Made by a program: the position numbers and the translations under genes. This document shows positions 1-9,811 of a DNA stretch of 64,000 nucleotides, piece after piece. Every line of letters starts with the position of its first letter. The first letter of the stretch is position 1. The notes beneath the pieces were generated by a model. That model was given only the letters and a program-made list of their open reading frames with translations, was not told the origin of the DNA and ran no database searches. Origin of the DNA: Streptomyces sp. NBC_01431 (GTDB taxonomy: Bacteria; Actinomycetota; Actinomycetes; Streptomycetales; Streptomycetaceae); contig NZ_CP109496.1 in assembly GCF_036231355.1 (NCBI RefSeq), forward strand, positions 2,604,001-2,668,000, in the 5' to 3' direction.

Positions 1-434
1 GTTCGGCCGATCTGGAGCGCGCCCTCGACATCGCGCAGGCCGGGTTCGTTCACCGGCTGCCGCAGGGCGTCGACACCCAGGTCGGCGAGCAGGGGCTCAG
101 CCTGTCCGGGGGCCAGCGGCAGCGGCTCGCGCTGGCGCGCGCCGTCGTGGGGCGTCCGCGGTTCTTGATCCTCGACGATCCGCTGTCCGCCCTGGACGTC
201 CACACGGAGGCGCTGGTCGAGGCGGCGCTGCGGCGGGTCCTTCGGGACACCACCGCGCTGGTCGTCGCGCACCGCCCGTCGACGGTGCTGCTCGCCGACC
301 GGGTGGCGCTGCTGTCCGGCGGGCGGATAGCCGCGGTCGGCACGCACCAGGAACTGCTGCGCGGCAATGCCGAATACGCCTGGCTGATGTCGGGCGCCGA
401 GGAACACGGCGATGACGAAGGGGAGGGGCGATGA
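1..434 (+). CDS. ABC exporter subunit, C-terminal part of the ATPase domain (5' end outside window)
   Basis: Only the last ~143 codons are inside the window, read in frame from base 3. They hold the second half of an ABC nucleotide-binding domain: signature LSGGQRQ, Walker [12 protein letters not shown] and the H-loop histidine in VVAHRPSTV. The residue after the Walker B aspartate, normally the catalytic glutamate, is aspartate. This is typical of the degenerate half of heterodimeric exporters. The stop overlaps the start of the next gene (ATGA), which encodes a full exporter half with an intact DEATSSLD, so the two products very likely form one heterodimeric membrane exporter. Substrate is unknown. 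The upstream membrane domain is inferred, not seen. Confidence 0.9.
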   Translation, partial: SADLERALDIAQAGFVHRLPQGVDTQVGEQGLSLSGGQRQRLALARAVVGRPRFLILDDPLSALDVHTEALVEAALRRVLRDTTALVVAHRPSTVLLADRVALLSGGRIAAVGTHQELLRGNAEYAWLMSGAEEHGDDEGEGR

Positions 435-2326
435 CCGCGACGGTCGGGCAGGAAACCGCCGCCGATGACCAGGAGCCACAGCCGCCCGCCGGGGGCGGAG
501 ATCTCTTCGACCGGGACGAGCTGCCCGCACCCGCCGGGGCGACCGGTGCGCTGCTGCGGTCCCTGCTGCGGCCACTGCGCCGACGGGTGGTGGTGGCCGC
601 GCTGCTGCTCGTGGTGCAGCAGGCCGCGGTGCAGGCGGGCCCACTGCTCGTCGCGTACGCCATCGACCGCGGCGTGCCCGCGCTGCGGGCGCACGACTAC
701 GGCCCGCTGGTGGCCGTCGGAGCCGGGTACCTGCTGTGCGCACTGGCCTCCGGGTTCTTCCAGTACGCGTTCATCCTGAGCTCCGCGCGGGTCAACCAGG
801 ACGTGCTGCTCGATCTGCGCGGGCGGATCTTCCGGCACGCGCAGGCGCTCAGTGTGGACTTCCACGAGCGGTACACCTCGGGCCGCCTGATCTCGCGCTC
901 CACCACGGACGTCGAGTCGCTGCGGGAGCTGCTCAGCGAGGGGCTCCAGGAACTGATCGGGGTGATCCTCTCCTCGGTCTACATCTGCGCGATGCTGCTC
1001 TGGCTGGACTGGGGCATCGGCGCGCTCGCCGTCGCCTCCTACCTCCCGTTGCACTTCCTGATCCGGACCTACCAGCGCCGGGCCCAGGCCGTGTACGGCG
1101 CCCGGTCCACCGCCATCGCCGCCGTGATCGTCAAGTTCGCGGAGACGCTCAACGGGATCCGGCCGGTGCAGGCGTTCCGGCGCGAGCGCGCCAATGACGC
1201 CGAGTTCATGGAGCTCAACCGGCGGCACGAGCGGCGCAACGGCGACGCGATCCTGGAGATGGCGCGCTATGTGACCGGCTCCCGCCTCGTCGGCAACACC
1301 GCGGTCGCCGCGATGGTGCTGTGGGGTGCGACGCGGGTCGCCGACGGCGGTCTGGCGCTCGGTGTGCTGGCCGCGGCGGTGCTCTACCTGCGCCGCCTGT
1401 ACGACCCCATCGACCGGCTCGGCATGTTCCTCAACTCCTACCAGTCGGCGGCCGCCTCCCTGGAGAAGATCGCCGGACTGCTCGCCCAGACCCCGTCCGT
1501 ACCGGAGGCGGCGCACCCCGTTTCGCTGCCCGAGACCACCCGTGAACTGCCGGGCCGACGCGTCGACTTCGAGGGGGTCTCGTTCGGCTACCGGACCGGC
1601 GGCGAGGTGCTCCCCCGCTTCGACCTGACCATCGAGGCGGGCCAGACCGTCGCCGTGGTCGGCTCGACGGGCGCCGGCAAGTCCACCCTCGCCAAACTCC
1701 TGGCCCGCTTCTACGACCCTTCCCCCAGCTCTCCGACGGGCTCCGAGCAGGACGGACCCCCATGCGGCCGCGTGCTGCTCGACGGTACGGATCTGCGCGA
1801 GCTGTCCGTACGGGAGCTGCGGCGCGGGGTCGTCATGGTCACCCAGGAGGCGTTCCTGTTCTCCGGCACGGTCGCCGAGAACATCGCGATCGGCCGCCCG
1901 GACGCCACCCGAGAGGACATCGAGCGGGCCGCGAAGGCGATCGGCGCACACGACTTCATCGCGAGTCTGCCGGACGGCTACGACACGGACGTGCGCAAGC
2001 GGGGCGGCCGCATCTCGGCGGGCCAGCGCCAACTGGTCGCCTTCGCGAGGGCGCTGCTCGCCGACCCGGCGGTGCTGATCCTGGACGAGGCGACCAGCTC
2101 ACTCGACATCCCGGGCGAGCGGGCGGTGCAGCGCGCCATGCACACCGTCCTCAAGGGCCGTACCGCCGTGGTCATCGCGCACCGGCTGTCCACGGTCGAG
2201 ATCGCGGACCGGGTCCTGGTGATGGAGCACGGCCGCATCGTCGAGGACGGCGCCCCTGCCGACCTGATCGCCGGAACGGGCCGCTTCGCCGACCTGCACC
2301 GCGCCTGGCGCGACAGCCTGGCCTGA
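431..2326 (+). CDS. ABC transporter, fused permease/ATPase exporter half
   Basis: The 631-residue protein has the usual exporter-half length. A six-helix membrane domain covers roughly residues 45-330 and an ATPase domain covers residues 375-631. Walker A is GSTGAGKST near residue 411, the signature ISAGQRQ near 528, and Walker B with catalytic glutamate is [12 protein letters not shown]-loop AHRLSTV follows. A short Ser/Gly/Pro-rich insertion sits after Walker A where the family normally continues directly to GxVxxDG. The ATG lies inside the ATGA overlap with the preceding gene, so translation is probably coupled. The pair should pump a lipid, peptide or drug outward; nothing here fixes the substrate. 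Confidence 0.93.
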   Translation: MTATVGQETAADDQEPQPPAGGGDLFDRDELPAPAGATGALLRSLLRPLRRRVVVAALLLVVQQAAVQAGPLLVAYAIDRGVPALRAHDYGPLVAVGAGYLLCALASGFFQYAFILSSARVNQDVLLDLRGRIFRHAQALSVDFHERYTSGRLISRSTTDVESLRELLSEGLQELIGVILSSVYICAMLLWLDWGIGALAVASYLPLHFLIRTYQRRAQAVYGARSTAIAAVIVKFAETLNGIRPVQAFRRERANDAEFMELNRRHERRNGDAILEMARYVTGSRLVGNTAVAAMVLWGATRVADGGLALGVLAAAVLYLRRLYDPIDRLGMFLNSYQSAAASLEKIAGLLAQTPSVPEAAHPVSLPETTRELPGRRVDFEGVSFGYRTGGEVLPRFDLTIEAGQTVAVVGSTGAGKSTLAKLLARFYDPSPSSPTGSEQDGPPCGRVLLDGTDLRELSVRELRRGVVMVTQEAFLFSGTVAENIAIGRPDATREDIERAAKAIGAHDFIASLPDGYDTDVRKRGGRISAGQRQLVAFARALLADPAVLILDEATSSLDIPGERAVQRAMHTVLKGRTAVVIAHRLSTVEIADRVLVMEHGRIVEDGAPADLIAGTGRFADLHRAWRDSLA

Positions 2327-2414
2327 GCCCACGGGCGGCGAGCCGCGGGCGTGCGGCCCGCCCCGGCCTGCGGCTTTCCCGGCACCTGCCGCGCGTGCGC
2401 CGGGGGCCGGTTCG

Positions 2415-2427
2415 TAGGATCGGGGCG
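2415..2427 (+). promoter_or_regulatory. Leaderless promoter of the DUF1266 gene
   Basis: TAGGAT at 2415-2420 fits the Streptomyces -10 pattern TANNNT. It lies exactly 6 bases before the GTG at 2427, so transcription would start on the start codon. No Shine-Dalgarno sequence is present. Inferred from spacing only. Confidence 0.5.
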
Positions 2428-3587
2428 TGGCAACGGGGACGAGCACCAACTGGGCGGCACCGACGGAGACGGAGTGGCTGCTGCACACCGCGGGACTGCG
2501 CGGGGACGTCGAGGCGCAGTTGCGGGTGCTGGCCCGCGAGGAGGAGCTGTACATCGGCGCGCCGAAGGCGGAGGCCGACGCCCGGCCCGACCTGGTCACC
2601 TGGCGTTCCTACCGGGACCCGTCGGGCTGGCAGTGCAAGCCGGTGCTCACTCGCGGGATGCTGCCGCCGTGGCATCCCGAGTGGGTGTTCCACGGAGTCT
2701 CCCTGAAGTGGATCGCCGACTTCGGCTGGCGGGACCCGAACCAGCTGCTCGCGGTCAACGCCGGCACCCCGGCCCAGGTCTTCCTGCCGGCCACCCCCGA
2801 CCACCGGGCGGTGTGGCGCCGGATCCACGAGGAGACCGAGCGCCCGGACGGCGGCCGGCTGATCGCGCTGCGGCACGGCGCGCTGCACGGGCCGCTCGCC
2901 TACGGACTCGCCTGCGGCGCGCATCTGTCGGTCAGCAACGGGGTGCCGTGGAACGAGGTCGGCACCGCCTACCGCGACTACACCGAGGAGCGCACGCTCC
3001 TCCGCGACCTGTGGGGCATCGCCGAACCCAGCGGCTGGAAACGGCAGTTGGACGCCCTGCTCGACGCGCGCAACAGCCCGGCGGACGCCGACTTCGTACT
3101 CCGGGTGCGCGAGGAGCTGCGAGCCGGTCTGGGCGAGCCGCCACCGGCCGAGCTGTGGCGCGAGACGGCCGCCGGGCACGCCCAGGATATCGGGGCGGGC
3201 CACGACACCGTCAAGGACATCGAGGAGCTGGTCAGGCGGGTCATCCGGTACGAGGCCCGGTTCCGGGCGGACGGCCTGCTGCCGCCCGACGGCCGCGTCA
3301 CCACCACCGCCGCCTACGACTACGGGCGCGCGGTGAGCCTGGCCCGCTGGGGGCTCTCGGCCCGGCTGTGCACACCGCACGAGGCCGAGCAGGCGATCGT
3401 GTACGCGGGGGCGCTCAGCAAGTCGGCCCACCGCTCCTGGGAGGACTTCTCCGCCTCGTACACGCTGGGCCGGGTGCTGCGCTTCGACAAGGAGTCCTAC
3501 GGCCGCTTCTACCAGCAGAACGTCGTGGCGCACCGGCTGCTGACCGAGAACGAGGCCAGCCCGTGGCGGAACATACCCTGGCGCTGA
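2427..3587 (+). CDS. DUF1266 domain protein
   Basis: The 386-residue soluble protein has no signal peptide or membrane helix. Its last ~190 residues match the DUF1266 pattern as I know it: a segment with YDYGRAVSLARWG, a small helical stretch, then WEDFSASYTLGR and a final aromatic-rich RNIPW. The function of DUF1266 is unknown. The N-terminal 190 residues are Trp-rich and I do not recognise them. The GTG start is supported by the -10 element placed for a leaderless transcript. It stands alone between the ABC exporter and a convergent DinB-like gene. Confidence 0.75.
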   Translation: MATGTSTNWAAPTETEWLLHTAGLRGDVEAQLRVLAREEELYIGAPKAEADARPDLVTWRSYRDPSGWQCKPVLTRGMLPPWHPEWVFHGVSLKWIADFGWRDPNQLLAVNAGTPAQVFLPATPDHRAVWRRIHEETERPDGGRLIALRHGALHGPLAYGLACGAHLSVSNGVPWNEVGTAYRDYTEERTLLRDLWGIAEPSGWKRQLDALLDARNSPADADFVLRVREELRAGLGEPPPAELWRETAAGHAQDIGAGHDTVKDIEELVRRVIRYEARFRADGLLPPDGRVTTTAAYDYGRAVSLARWGLSARLCTPHEAEQAIVYAGALSKSAHRSWEDFSASYTLGRVLRFDKESYGRFYQQNVVAHRLLTENEASPWRNIPWR

Positions 3588-3606
3588 GCCGGACCGGGCC
3601 CCGCGC

Positions 3607-4116
3607 TCAGGCGCCCACCGTCCCGTCGACGCCCTCGCGCAGCAGGTCCGCGTGGCCGTTGTGGCGGCCGTACTCCAGGATCATGTGCAGCATGACCATG
3701 CGCAGCGACACGTCCTCGCCCCAGCGCGGCTGGTGACCGGCGAGGTCGAGGGAGGCGGCCGCGCGCTCGATCCGCCGGGAGTGCTCGACTTCCGCCTCCC
3801 AGGCCGCGAAGGCCTCGGCCCGGGTCGACTCGCTCGCGTCGTACGCCGCCTGGAAGTCGATCTCCTTCGACCACACCATCGGCGCGTCGTTGTCCTCGAA
3901 CGGCCGCCGGAACCAGGCCCGTTCGACCTCGGCCATGTGCCGTACGAGCCCGAGCAGGGAGAGCGTCGAGGGCGGCATCGACTGCCGGCGCAGCTGCTCG
4001 TCGCTGAGCCCTTCGCACTTCATGGCCAGCGTCGCCCGGTGGTAGTCGAGGAAGGCACGCAGCGTCTCGCGCTCGTCGCCGAAGTGGGGTGGGCCTATGC
4101 GGTGGTCGTCGGTCAT
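3607..4116 (-). CDS. DinB/DUF664-family protein
   Basis: The 169-residue protein has the DinB-like four-helix-bundle pattern. LLRHMAEVE-type sequence (LVRHMAEVERAWF) supplies the first metal-ligand histidine, and HMILEYGRHNGHADLLRE near the C-terminus supplies the other two. In Streptomyces such proteins include mycothiol- or bacillithiol-type S-transferases and proteins of unknown role; the substrate here cannot be named. A GGGAG ribosome site precedes the ATG at 4116, which is why the longer open frame upstream was not used. It is divergent from the thioesterase gene across ~130 bases. Confidence 0.8.
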   Translation of the reverse strand: MTDDHRIGPPHFGDERETLRAFLDYHRATLAMKCEGLSDEQLRRQSMPPSTLSLLGLVRHMAEVERAWFRRPFEDNDAPMVWSKEIDFQAAYDASESTRAEAFAAWEAEVEHSRRIERAAASLDLAGHQPRWGEDVSLRMVMLHMILEYGRHNGHADLLREGVDGTVGA

Positions 4117-4249
4117 GGGTGAGCTCCCTCGTGGTACGTGCGACCGGGCCGGCCGAACATACCCCCGGCCGTCGTCCCGGGGCGAGGACCACCTTCCGCG
4201 ACCGGCCTCCCAAGCCCCGGCCGGGGCCCGGTGTGATGGGGTGGCGGGC

Positions 4250-4966
4250 ATGACCGACACAGAGACGATCACGGTCCCGGCCCACCTCCAGGGGTACCCG
4301 GGGGTGGCCTTCGGCGGGTATGTGGCGGGGGTGCTGGCAGGTCGCGCGGCCGCGGAGACGGTGCGGGTTGACTTCCGGCGGCCGGTGCCGACCGGGACGC
4401 CGGTCCGCCTCGCCCCGACCGTGGACGGCGGCAGTGAACTCACCCACGGCGAGGACCTGTTGGCCGTCGCCGTCCCCGCCGACCAGAGCACCGAGGTGCC
4501 CAGCCCCCCGTCCTGGCAGGAGGCGTCGGCGGCGGCGAAGGCGTACCGGGCGGCCCCGCCGGACGGCGTGGTCGACTGCTTCGGCTGCGGACTCGACCGC
4601 ACCCCCGACACCGGGCTTCGCCAGCACTGCGGCCAGGTCCCGGGCCGCGGCCTGGTGGCGACCGCCTGGCGCCCCGGTACCCAACTCGCCGATTCCAACG
4701 GGGAGTTGCCGCCGGAGCTGGTGTGGGGCGCCCTCGACTGCCCCGGGAACGCGGCCGGCCGGCTGCTCGGTCGCCAGCGGCCCGGGGCCGTGACGGCCTC
4801 GCTCACCGCGAGGCTGCTGCGGCCGGTCCGGGTGGGCGAGGAGCTGATTTCGTACGCCTGGATCATCGGCGAGGAGGGCCGCAAGCACCGCATGGGGGTG
4901 GCGCTCGCCTCGGCTTCGGGTGAACTCCGCGCGGTCGCCTCGTCGTTGTGGATCGACCCGCGCTGA
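4250..4966 (+). CDS. Hotdog-fold thioesterase-like protein
   Basis: The 238-residue protein looks like a double-hotdog or PaaI-like acyl-CoA thioesterase. The N-terminal part has GVAFGGYVAGVLAG followed by VRVDFRRPVPTGTPV, and the C-terminal part has TASLTARLLRPVRVGEEL and a WIIGEEGRKHRMG strand, as in MaoC/PaaI hotdogs. A CFGCG motif sits in the linker near residue 107. ATG at 4250 was chosen because homologous sequence begins there; an in-frame GTG at 4241 is possible. Substrate is unknown. The gene is convergent with the MFS exporter gene, 23 bases away. Confidence 0.7.
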   Translation: MTDTETITVPAHLQGYPGVAFGGYVAGVLAGRAAAETVRVDFRRPVPTGTPVRLAPTVDGGSELTHGEDLLAVAVPADQSTEVPSPPSWQEASAAAKAYRAAPPDGVVDCFGCGLDRTPDTGLRQHCGQVPGRGLVATAWRPGTQLADSNGELPPELVWGALDCPGNAAGRLLGRQRPGAVTASLTARLLRPVRVGEELISYAWIIGEEGRKHRMGVALASASGELRAVASSLWIDPR

Positions 4967-4989
4967 GCCCCCGGGGCCGGGGCGTGCGC

Positions 4990-6501
4990 TCACGCCGCCG
5001 AGGGACCGCTTCGCCGCGCCCTCAGCAGCGTGAGCGCGAGGACCGCCGCCGCCGCCATCAGGACGGCCGCGCCCAGGGCGGCCCAGTCGAGGCCGCGGGT
5101 GAAGGCGCCGAAGGCCGCCGTCAGGTCGCGGCCGTGGGCGGTGGCCAGCGCTCCGCCCAGGGTTTCGCGGGCGGCGGCCGGGGCGTTGGCCATGCCGTGG
5201 CGGTAGACGGCGGCGCCCACCGAACCGAGGACCGCCATGCCGAGGGCGCCGCCGAGCTCCTGCCCGGACTCCAGGACGGCGGCGGCCGATCCGGCCCGCT
5301 CGGGCGGGGCCGCGCCGAGGGCGAGTTCGTTGGCGAGGGCCATCGCCGCGACCAGGCCCGAGGTGTACACCGCGCAGGCGGTGAGGGTGAACCAGAGGGC
5401 CGAGTCCGTGCGGACCTGGGTCAGTGCGAGGAAGCCGCAGGCGGAGACGGCGAAGCCGCCGGCCATGACGCTCCCGCGGTCCAGGCGCCGGGCGAGCGCG
5501 GCACCGGCCGGAGCGCCCACGAAGGCGCCCGCGGCGGGCACCAGGCTCCACAGCGCCGCCTGGAACGGACTCTTGCCGAGCACGGACTGGAGGTACTGGG
5601 TGAGGAACACCGCCATGCCCACGGTCGCCGCGATGGCGAAGAGGTTGGCGAGCACCGCGCCGCCGAAGCTGCGCCGCCGCAGCAGCTCCAGGTCGACCAG
5701 GGGGTGGGCGATCCGGGACTGGCGCCGGACGAAGACGTACAGCAGGACGAGTCCGGCCCCGACGGACAGCAGGGGCAGCAACTGGACGCCGTTGCGGGCG
5801 AGTTCCTTGACGCCCTGGACCACCGGGAGCAGTCCGGTCAGCGACAGTACGGCGCTCGTCCCGTCGAAGCGGCCGGGTGCGCTCTGCTTCACCTCGGGCA
5901 GCAGTAGCGGCGCCAGGATCAGCAGGAGGACCATGGCGGGCAGGTTGATGAGGAACACCGACCCCCACCAGAAGTGTTCGAGCAGGGCGCCGCTGACGAC
6001 CGGCCCGAAGGAGATGCCGAGGGTCATGACGCCGGTCCACGCGGTGACGGCCTGGGCGCGCTGCTTCTCGTCGTGGAAGAGGTTGCGGATCAGGGCGAGC
6101 GTGGAGGGCATCAGGGCGGCGCCGCCCACGCCCAGCAATGCCCGTACGGCGATGAGGAGTTGGGCCGAGTCGGCATAGGCGGCGGCGAGCGAGGCCAGGC
6201 CGAACACGCCCGCTCCGGCGAGCACGAGGGTGCGGCGGCCGATCCGGTCGCCGAGCGCGCCCATGGTGATCAGGAGGCCGGCGAGCACGAAGCCGTACAT
6301 GTCCAGGATCCACAACTGCTGAGTGGAACTGAGCGCCAGGTCCGCGCTGATGAACGGGATGGCGAAGTACAGGACGGAGACGTCCATGGAGACGAGCAGC
6401 AGGGGCAGCATGAGGACGGCGAGAGCGGTCCATTCCCGGCGTCCGGCGCGCGGCGGCGCCGGTTGCGTGCGGCCTGCCGAGGGGCCGGTGGTGGTGTCCA
6501 T
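4990..6501 (-). CDS. MFS drug/metabolite exporter (DHA2-like)
   Basis: The 503-residue protein has about 14 hydrophobic helices, the length of the 14-helix DHA2 drug:proton antiporter family. Motif A-like GALGDRIGRRT follows the second helix, and motif C-like GISFGPVVSGAL lies near residue 160. The start was set at ATG 6501 rather than the longer frame because the residues before it (a Cys- and Pro-containing stretch) are not part of the usual short cytoplasmic tail. The gene is divergent from a GntR-TetR hybrid regulator across ~115 bases that carry repeated sites, so that regulator probably represses it. The ligand is unknown. Confidence 0.87.
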   Translation of the reverse strand: MDTTTGPSAGRTQPAPPRAGRREWTALAVLMLPLLLVSMDVSVLYFAIPFISADLALSSTQQLWILDMYGFVLAGLLITMGALGDRIGRRTLVLAGAGVFGLASLAAAYADSAQLLIAVRALLGVGGAALMPSTLALIRNLFHDEKQRAQAVTAWTGVMTLGISFGPVVSGALLEHFWWGSVFLINLPAMVLLLILAPLLLPEVKQSAPGRFDGTSAVLSLTGLLPVVQGVKELARNGVQLLPLLSVGAGLVLLYVFVRRQSRIAHPLVDLELLRRRSFGGAVLANLFAIAATVGMAVFLTQYLQSVLGKSPFQAALWSLVPAAGAFVGAPAGAALARRLDRGSVMAGGFAVSACGFLALTQVRTDSALWFTLTACAVYTSGLVAAMALANELALGAAPPERAGSAAAVLESGQELGGALGMAVLGSVGAAVYRHGMANAPAAARETLGGALATAHGRDLTAAFGAFTRGLDWAALGAAVLMAAAAVLALTLLRARRSGPSAA

Positions 6502-6544
6502 GGGGATACCGAAGCAGCACGCCGCGTACGGTGCCACGCCATGC

Positions 6545-6615
6545 CTAGTACACCCCTAGGGCACCCCTGCAATCAGCGGTCGGGACGCCGTACGGCGCAC
6601 TAGTACACTGCGCCC
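6545..6615 (+). promoter_or_regulatory. Divergent promoter/operator with repeated CTAGTACAC
   Basis: CTAGTACAC occurs at 6545-6553 and again at 6600-6608, a perfect 9-base direct repeat 55 bases apart. Between them lies the perfect 12-base palindrome CGCCGTACGGCG at 6586-6597. TACACT at 6604-6609 is a TANNNT -10 placed 6 bases before the GTG at 6616, predicting a leaderless regulator mRNA. The repeats are the best candidate sites for the adjacent repressor. Confidence 0.55.
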
Positions 6616-7524
6616 GTGACCGCCGAGCCGCCCTACCTCGCCATCGCCGCCGGCATCCGGCACCGGATCGCCTCCGGAGAGCTCGCGCCCGGCGACCGGG
6701 TGCCCTCCACGCGGGCCATCGTGCGCGAGTCGGGGGTCGCGATGGCCACCGCGACCAAGGCGCTCGCCGCGCTCGCCCGGGAGGGACTGGTGCGAGCGGT
6801 GCCGGGGGTCGGCACGGTGGTCGCCGACGCGGCCCCCGCGCACCCCGGCGGCGGCGCGGCGCCACTGACCCGTGACGGCGTGGTGGCCGCCGCGGTGCGG
6901 ATCGCGGACGGCGAGGGCCTGGCCGGGCTCTCGATGCGGCGGGTCGCCGCCGAGCTCGGCACGTCCACGATGGCGCTGTACCGGCACGTGCCGAGCAAGC
7001 AGGAGCTCGTCCGGCTGATGACGGACGTGGGGTTCGGCGAGTTGCCGCTGGGGCGCCCGTCCGGCGACTGGCGGGCTCAACTCGCACATGCCGCACGGCA
7101 GTTGTGGGTGTCGTACCGCAGGCATCCGTGGATGGCGCGGGCGATGGCCTCGTTCATCCGGCCGGAGCCCATGCCGGAGGCGATGAAGTACACCGAGTGG
7201 GTGCTGCGGGCCCTGCGCGAGGCGAACCTGGGTGCGCGCCAGGTCATGCACGCGCATCTGCTGCTGATCGCGTACGTCCAAGGCCTGGGCATGGCCATGG
7301 AGTTGGAGGCACTGGCCCTCCAGGACACCGGGGTCTCCAACCACGAGTGGATGGACCGGAACGAGCGTCGGTTTGCGGCCATCGTCGCGAGCGGTGGCTA
7401 CCCCGTACTGGCCTCGGTATTCGAACATGAGCCGTTCGAGCTCGACTTGGACTCGCTGTTTGATTTCGGGCTCGACCGTCTCCTTGACGGCATTGCAGTA
7501 ATCATCGCCGAAACGTCCGCTTAA
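6616..7524 (+). CDS. GntR-TetR hybrid transcriptional repressor
   Basis: The 302-residue protein carries two DNA-binding modules. Residues 1-70 form a GntR-type winged helix (YLAIAAGIRHRIASGELAPG, then VPSTRAIVRESGV and a G-V-GTVV wing). Residues ~90-145 form a TetR helix-turn-helix (VAAELGTSTMALYRHV). The rest is a TetR-type ligand pocket with the C-terminal domain common in tetracycline-repressor-like Streptomyces proteins. Such hybrids usually repress a divergent MFS pump, and this one faces the MFS gene at 4990-6501. The GTG start has no ribosome site but a well-placed -10 for a leaderless message. Inducer unknown. Confidence 0.88.
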   Translation: MTAEPPYLAIAAGIRHRIASGELAPGDRVPSTRAIVRESGVAMATATKALAALAREGLVRAVPGVGTVVADAAPAHPGGGAAPLTRDGVVAAAVRIADGEGLAGLSMRRVAAELGTSTMALYRHVPSKQELVRLMTDVGFGELPLGRPSGDWRAQLAHAARQLWVSYRRHPWMARAMASFIRPEPMPEAMKYTEWVLRALREANLGARQVMHAHLLLIAYVQGLGMAMELEALALQDTGVSNHEWMDRNERRFAAIVASGGYPVLASVFEHEPFELDLDSLFDFGLDRLLDGIAVIIAETSA

Positions 7525-7709
7525 CGAACGGCGACCTTCGGACAGCGGACGCTTTTCGGCCAACTTCTTGACGCGCTCCTGACAGGCGTTCGTTGGTGCT
7601 GGCACTCTCTCCCCATTCCACGCACCACATTTTCACCGCACCCGCTCCGCTTGCTCTCTCCGGCCGACCCACCCAGTCGGCCGGTACCCCCCTCGCAGAA
7701 GGAGTTCGC

Positions 7710-9746
7710 GTGAGATCCACGCACCGTCGTCGTGCCACCGCTACCGGCGCCCTGCTCGCCGCAGCCGCAATGCTCAGTGTCGGCGTCCAGGCCGGTAACG
7801 CCAGCGCACGCCCCGACGACTCCGCGGCCACCGCGGCCCTCAAGGCCCAGGCGGTTCGCAACCCGGGCGCCCTGCCCGCCGGCCTCTCCCCGTCCCAGCG
7901 TGCCGAGCTCATACGCAAGGCGACCGCCACCACCGCGGCCACCGCCCAGCAGCTCGGCCTCACGGCGCAGGAGAAGCTCGTCGTCCACGATGTGTCCAAG
8001 GACCAGGACGGCACCACGCACACCCGCTACGAGCGCACCTACCAGGGCCTGCCGGTCCTCGGCGGCGACCTGATGGTCGACCAGAGCCCGACCGGCGCGA
8101 CCAAGAACGTCGCCAAGGCGAACAGCGCGGCGCTGAAGGGCATATCCACCACCGCCCCCGCCGACGCCCCGGCCACCGCCACCAACCAGGCCCTCAAGGC
8201 TGCCAAGGCCGCCGGTTCCAAGGCCGACAAGGCCGACAGCGCCCGCAAGGTCATCTGGATGGTGAAGGGCGCGCCGACCCTCGCGTACGAGACGATCGTG
8301 GGCGGGCTCCAGGACGACGGCACCCCGAACCAGCTGCACGTCATCACGGACGCCAAGACGGGCGCCACGCTGCACCAGTGGCAGGGCATCGAGACCGGTG
8401 TCGGCAACACCCACTACAGCGGCCAGGTCACCCTCGGCACCTCGCAGTCCGGTTCGAGCTACACGCTGAACGACACCGGCCGCGGCGGGCACAAGACGTA
8501 CAACCTCAACCACGGTACGTCCGGCACGGGTTCGCTGTTCACCCAGTCCACCGACACCTGGGGTGACGGCACCAACTCCAACGCCGCGACCGCGGGCGCC
8601 GACGCCGCCTACGGCGCCGGGGTCACCTGGGACTTCTACAAGAACGTCTTCGGCCGCAGCGGCATCCGGGGCGACGGCGTCGCCGCGTACTCCCGCGTCC
8701 ACTACGGCAGTTCCTACGTGAACGCGTTCTGGGACGACAGCTGCTTCTGCATGACGTACGGCGACGGGTCCGGCGACAACGACCCGCTGACCTCGCTCGA
8801 CGTGGCCGGCCACGAGATGTCGCACGGCGTCACGGCGGCCACCGCGGGCCTCAACTACGCGGACGAGTCCGGCGGTCTGAACGAGGCGACCTCCGACATC
8901 ATGGGCACCTCGGTGGAGTTCTACGCGAACAACCCCTCCGACCCGGGTGACTACCTCATCGGCGAGAAGATCAACATCAACGGTGACGGCACCCCGCTGC
9001 GCTACATGGACAAGCCGAGCAAGGACGGCGGCTCCGCGGACAGCTGGTACTCCGGCGTCGGCAACCTCGACGTCCACTACTCCTCGGGCCCGGCGAACCA
9101 CTGGTTCTACCTGGCCTCCGAGGGCAGCGGCGCCAAGGTCATCAACGGCGTGAGCTACGACTCGCCGACCTCCGACGGTCTGCCGGTCACCGGCATCGGC
9201 CGCGACAAGGCCCAGCTCATCTGGTACAAGGCGCTCACCACCAAGTTCAACTCCTCCACGGACTACGCGGGCGCCCGCGCCGGCACCATCGCCGCGGCGA
9301 CCGAGCTGTACGGCGCGAACAGCGCCGAGGTCACCAACGTCACCAACGCCTGGGCGGCCATCAACGTCGGCGCCCGCGCCGGCGGCGGCGACCCCGGCGG
9401 CAAGGTCTTCGAGAGCACCACTCGGGTGGCCGTCCCGGACTACCCGGGTGCCGCCGTCACCGACCCGGTCACCGTCTCCGGGATCACCGGCAACGCGCCG
9501 AGCGCCCTCAAGGTCGGGGTGAAGATCACCCACACCTACATCGGTGACCTCCAGATCGACCTGGTGGCCCCGAACGGCACGTCGTTCCGCCTGCAGAACT
9601 CGTCCTCGGACTCGACGGCGAACATGGACAAGACGTTCACCGTCAACGCCTCCAGCGTCGCTGCCAACGGCACCTGGAAGCTGAAGGTCCAGGACAAGGC
9701 CCGTCAGGACGTCGGTACCGTCACCGACTTCAAGCTCACTTTCTGA
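7710..9746 (+). CDS. Secreted M4 (thermolysin-type) metalloprotease with C-terminal P-domain
   Basis: The 678-residue secreted zinc protease starts with a signal peptide (RSTHRRR, hydrophobic core, cleavage near NASA). An FTP-type inhibitory propeptide follows, including TYQGLPVLGGDLMV. The catalytic domain has HEMSH at residues 368-372 and GGLNEATSD at 388-396, which supplies the third zinc ligand. Residues ~567-678 are a proprotein-convertase P-domain beta-sandwich (HTYIGDLQIDLVAPNGT). It should be exported, self-process and degrade extracellular protein. GTG 7710 was chosen because AAGGAG lies 6 bases upstream at 7698-7703; the earlier in-frame codons lack a ribosome site. A strong hairpin ends the transcript. 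Confidence 0.95.
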   Translation: MRSTHRRRATATGALLAAAAMLSVGVQAGNASARPDDSAATAALKAQAVRNPGALPAGLSPSQRAELIRKATATTAATAQQLGLTAQEKLVVHDVSKDQDGTTHTRYERTYQGLPVLGGDLMVDQSPTGATKNVAKANSAALKGISTTAPADAPATATNQALKAAKAAGSKADKADSARKVIWMVKGAPTLAYETIVGGLQDDGTPNQLHVITDAKTGATLHQWQGIETGVGNTHYSGQVTLGTSQSGSSYTLNDTGRGGHKTYNLNHGTSGTGSLFTQSTDTWGDGTNSNAATAGADAAYGAGVTWDFYKNVFGRSGIRGDGVAAYSRVHYGSSYVNAFWDDSCFCMTYGDGSGDNDPLTSLDVAGHEMSHGVTAATAGLNYADESGGLNEATSDIMGTSVEFYANNPSDPGDYLIGEKININGDGTPLRYMDKPSKDGGSADSWYSGVGNLDVHYSSGPANHWFYLASEGSGAKVINGVSYDSPTSDGLPVTGIGRDKAQLIWYKALTTKFNSSTDYAGARAGTIAAATELYGANSAEVTNVTNAWAAINVGARAGGGDPGGKVFESTTRVAVPDYPGAAVTDPVTVSGITGNAPSALKVGVKITHTYIGDLQIDLVAPNGTSFRLQNSSSDSTANMDKTFTVNASSVAANGTWKLKVQDKARQDVGTVTDFKLTF

Positions 9747-9811
9747 GCCCGCTCCTGATGTCCCGCCCCTGAAGGCTCACCTTCTGACCAGGCGGCTGGC
9801 CGGAAAGTGAA

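Noticed and set aside
3509..6520. 1003-residue open frame on the minus strand
   Set aside because: Shadow of the DinB, thioesterase and MFS genes: Arg/Pro/Gly-rich, no domain, and crosses three well-supported genes.
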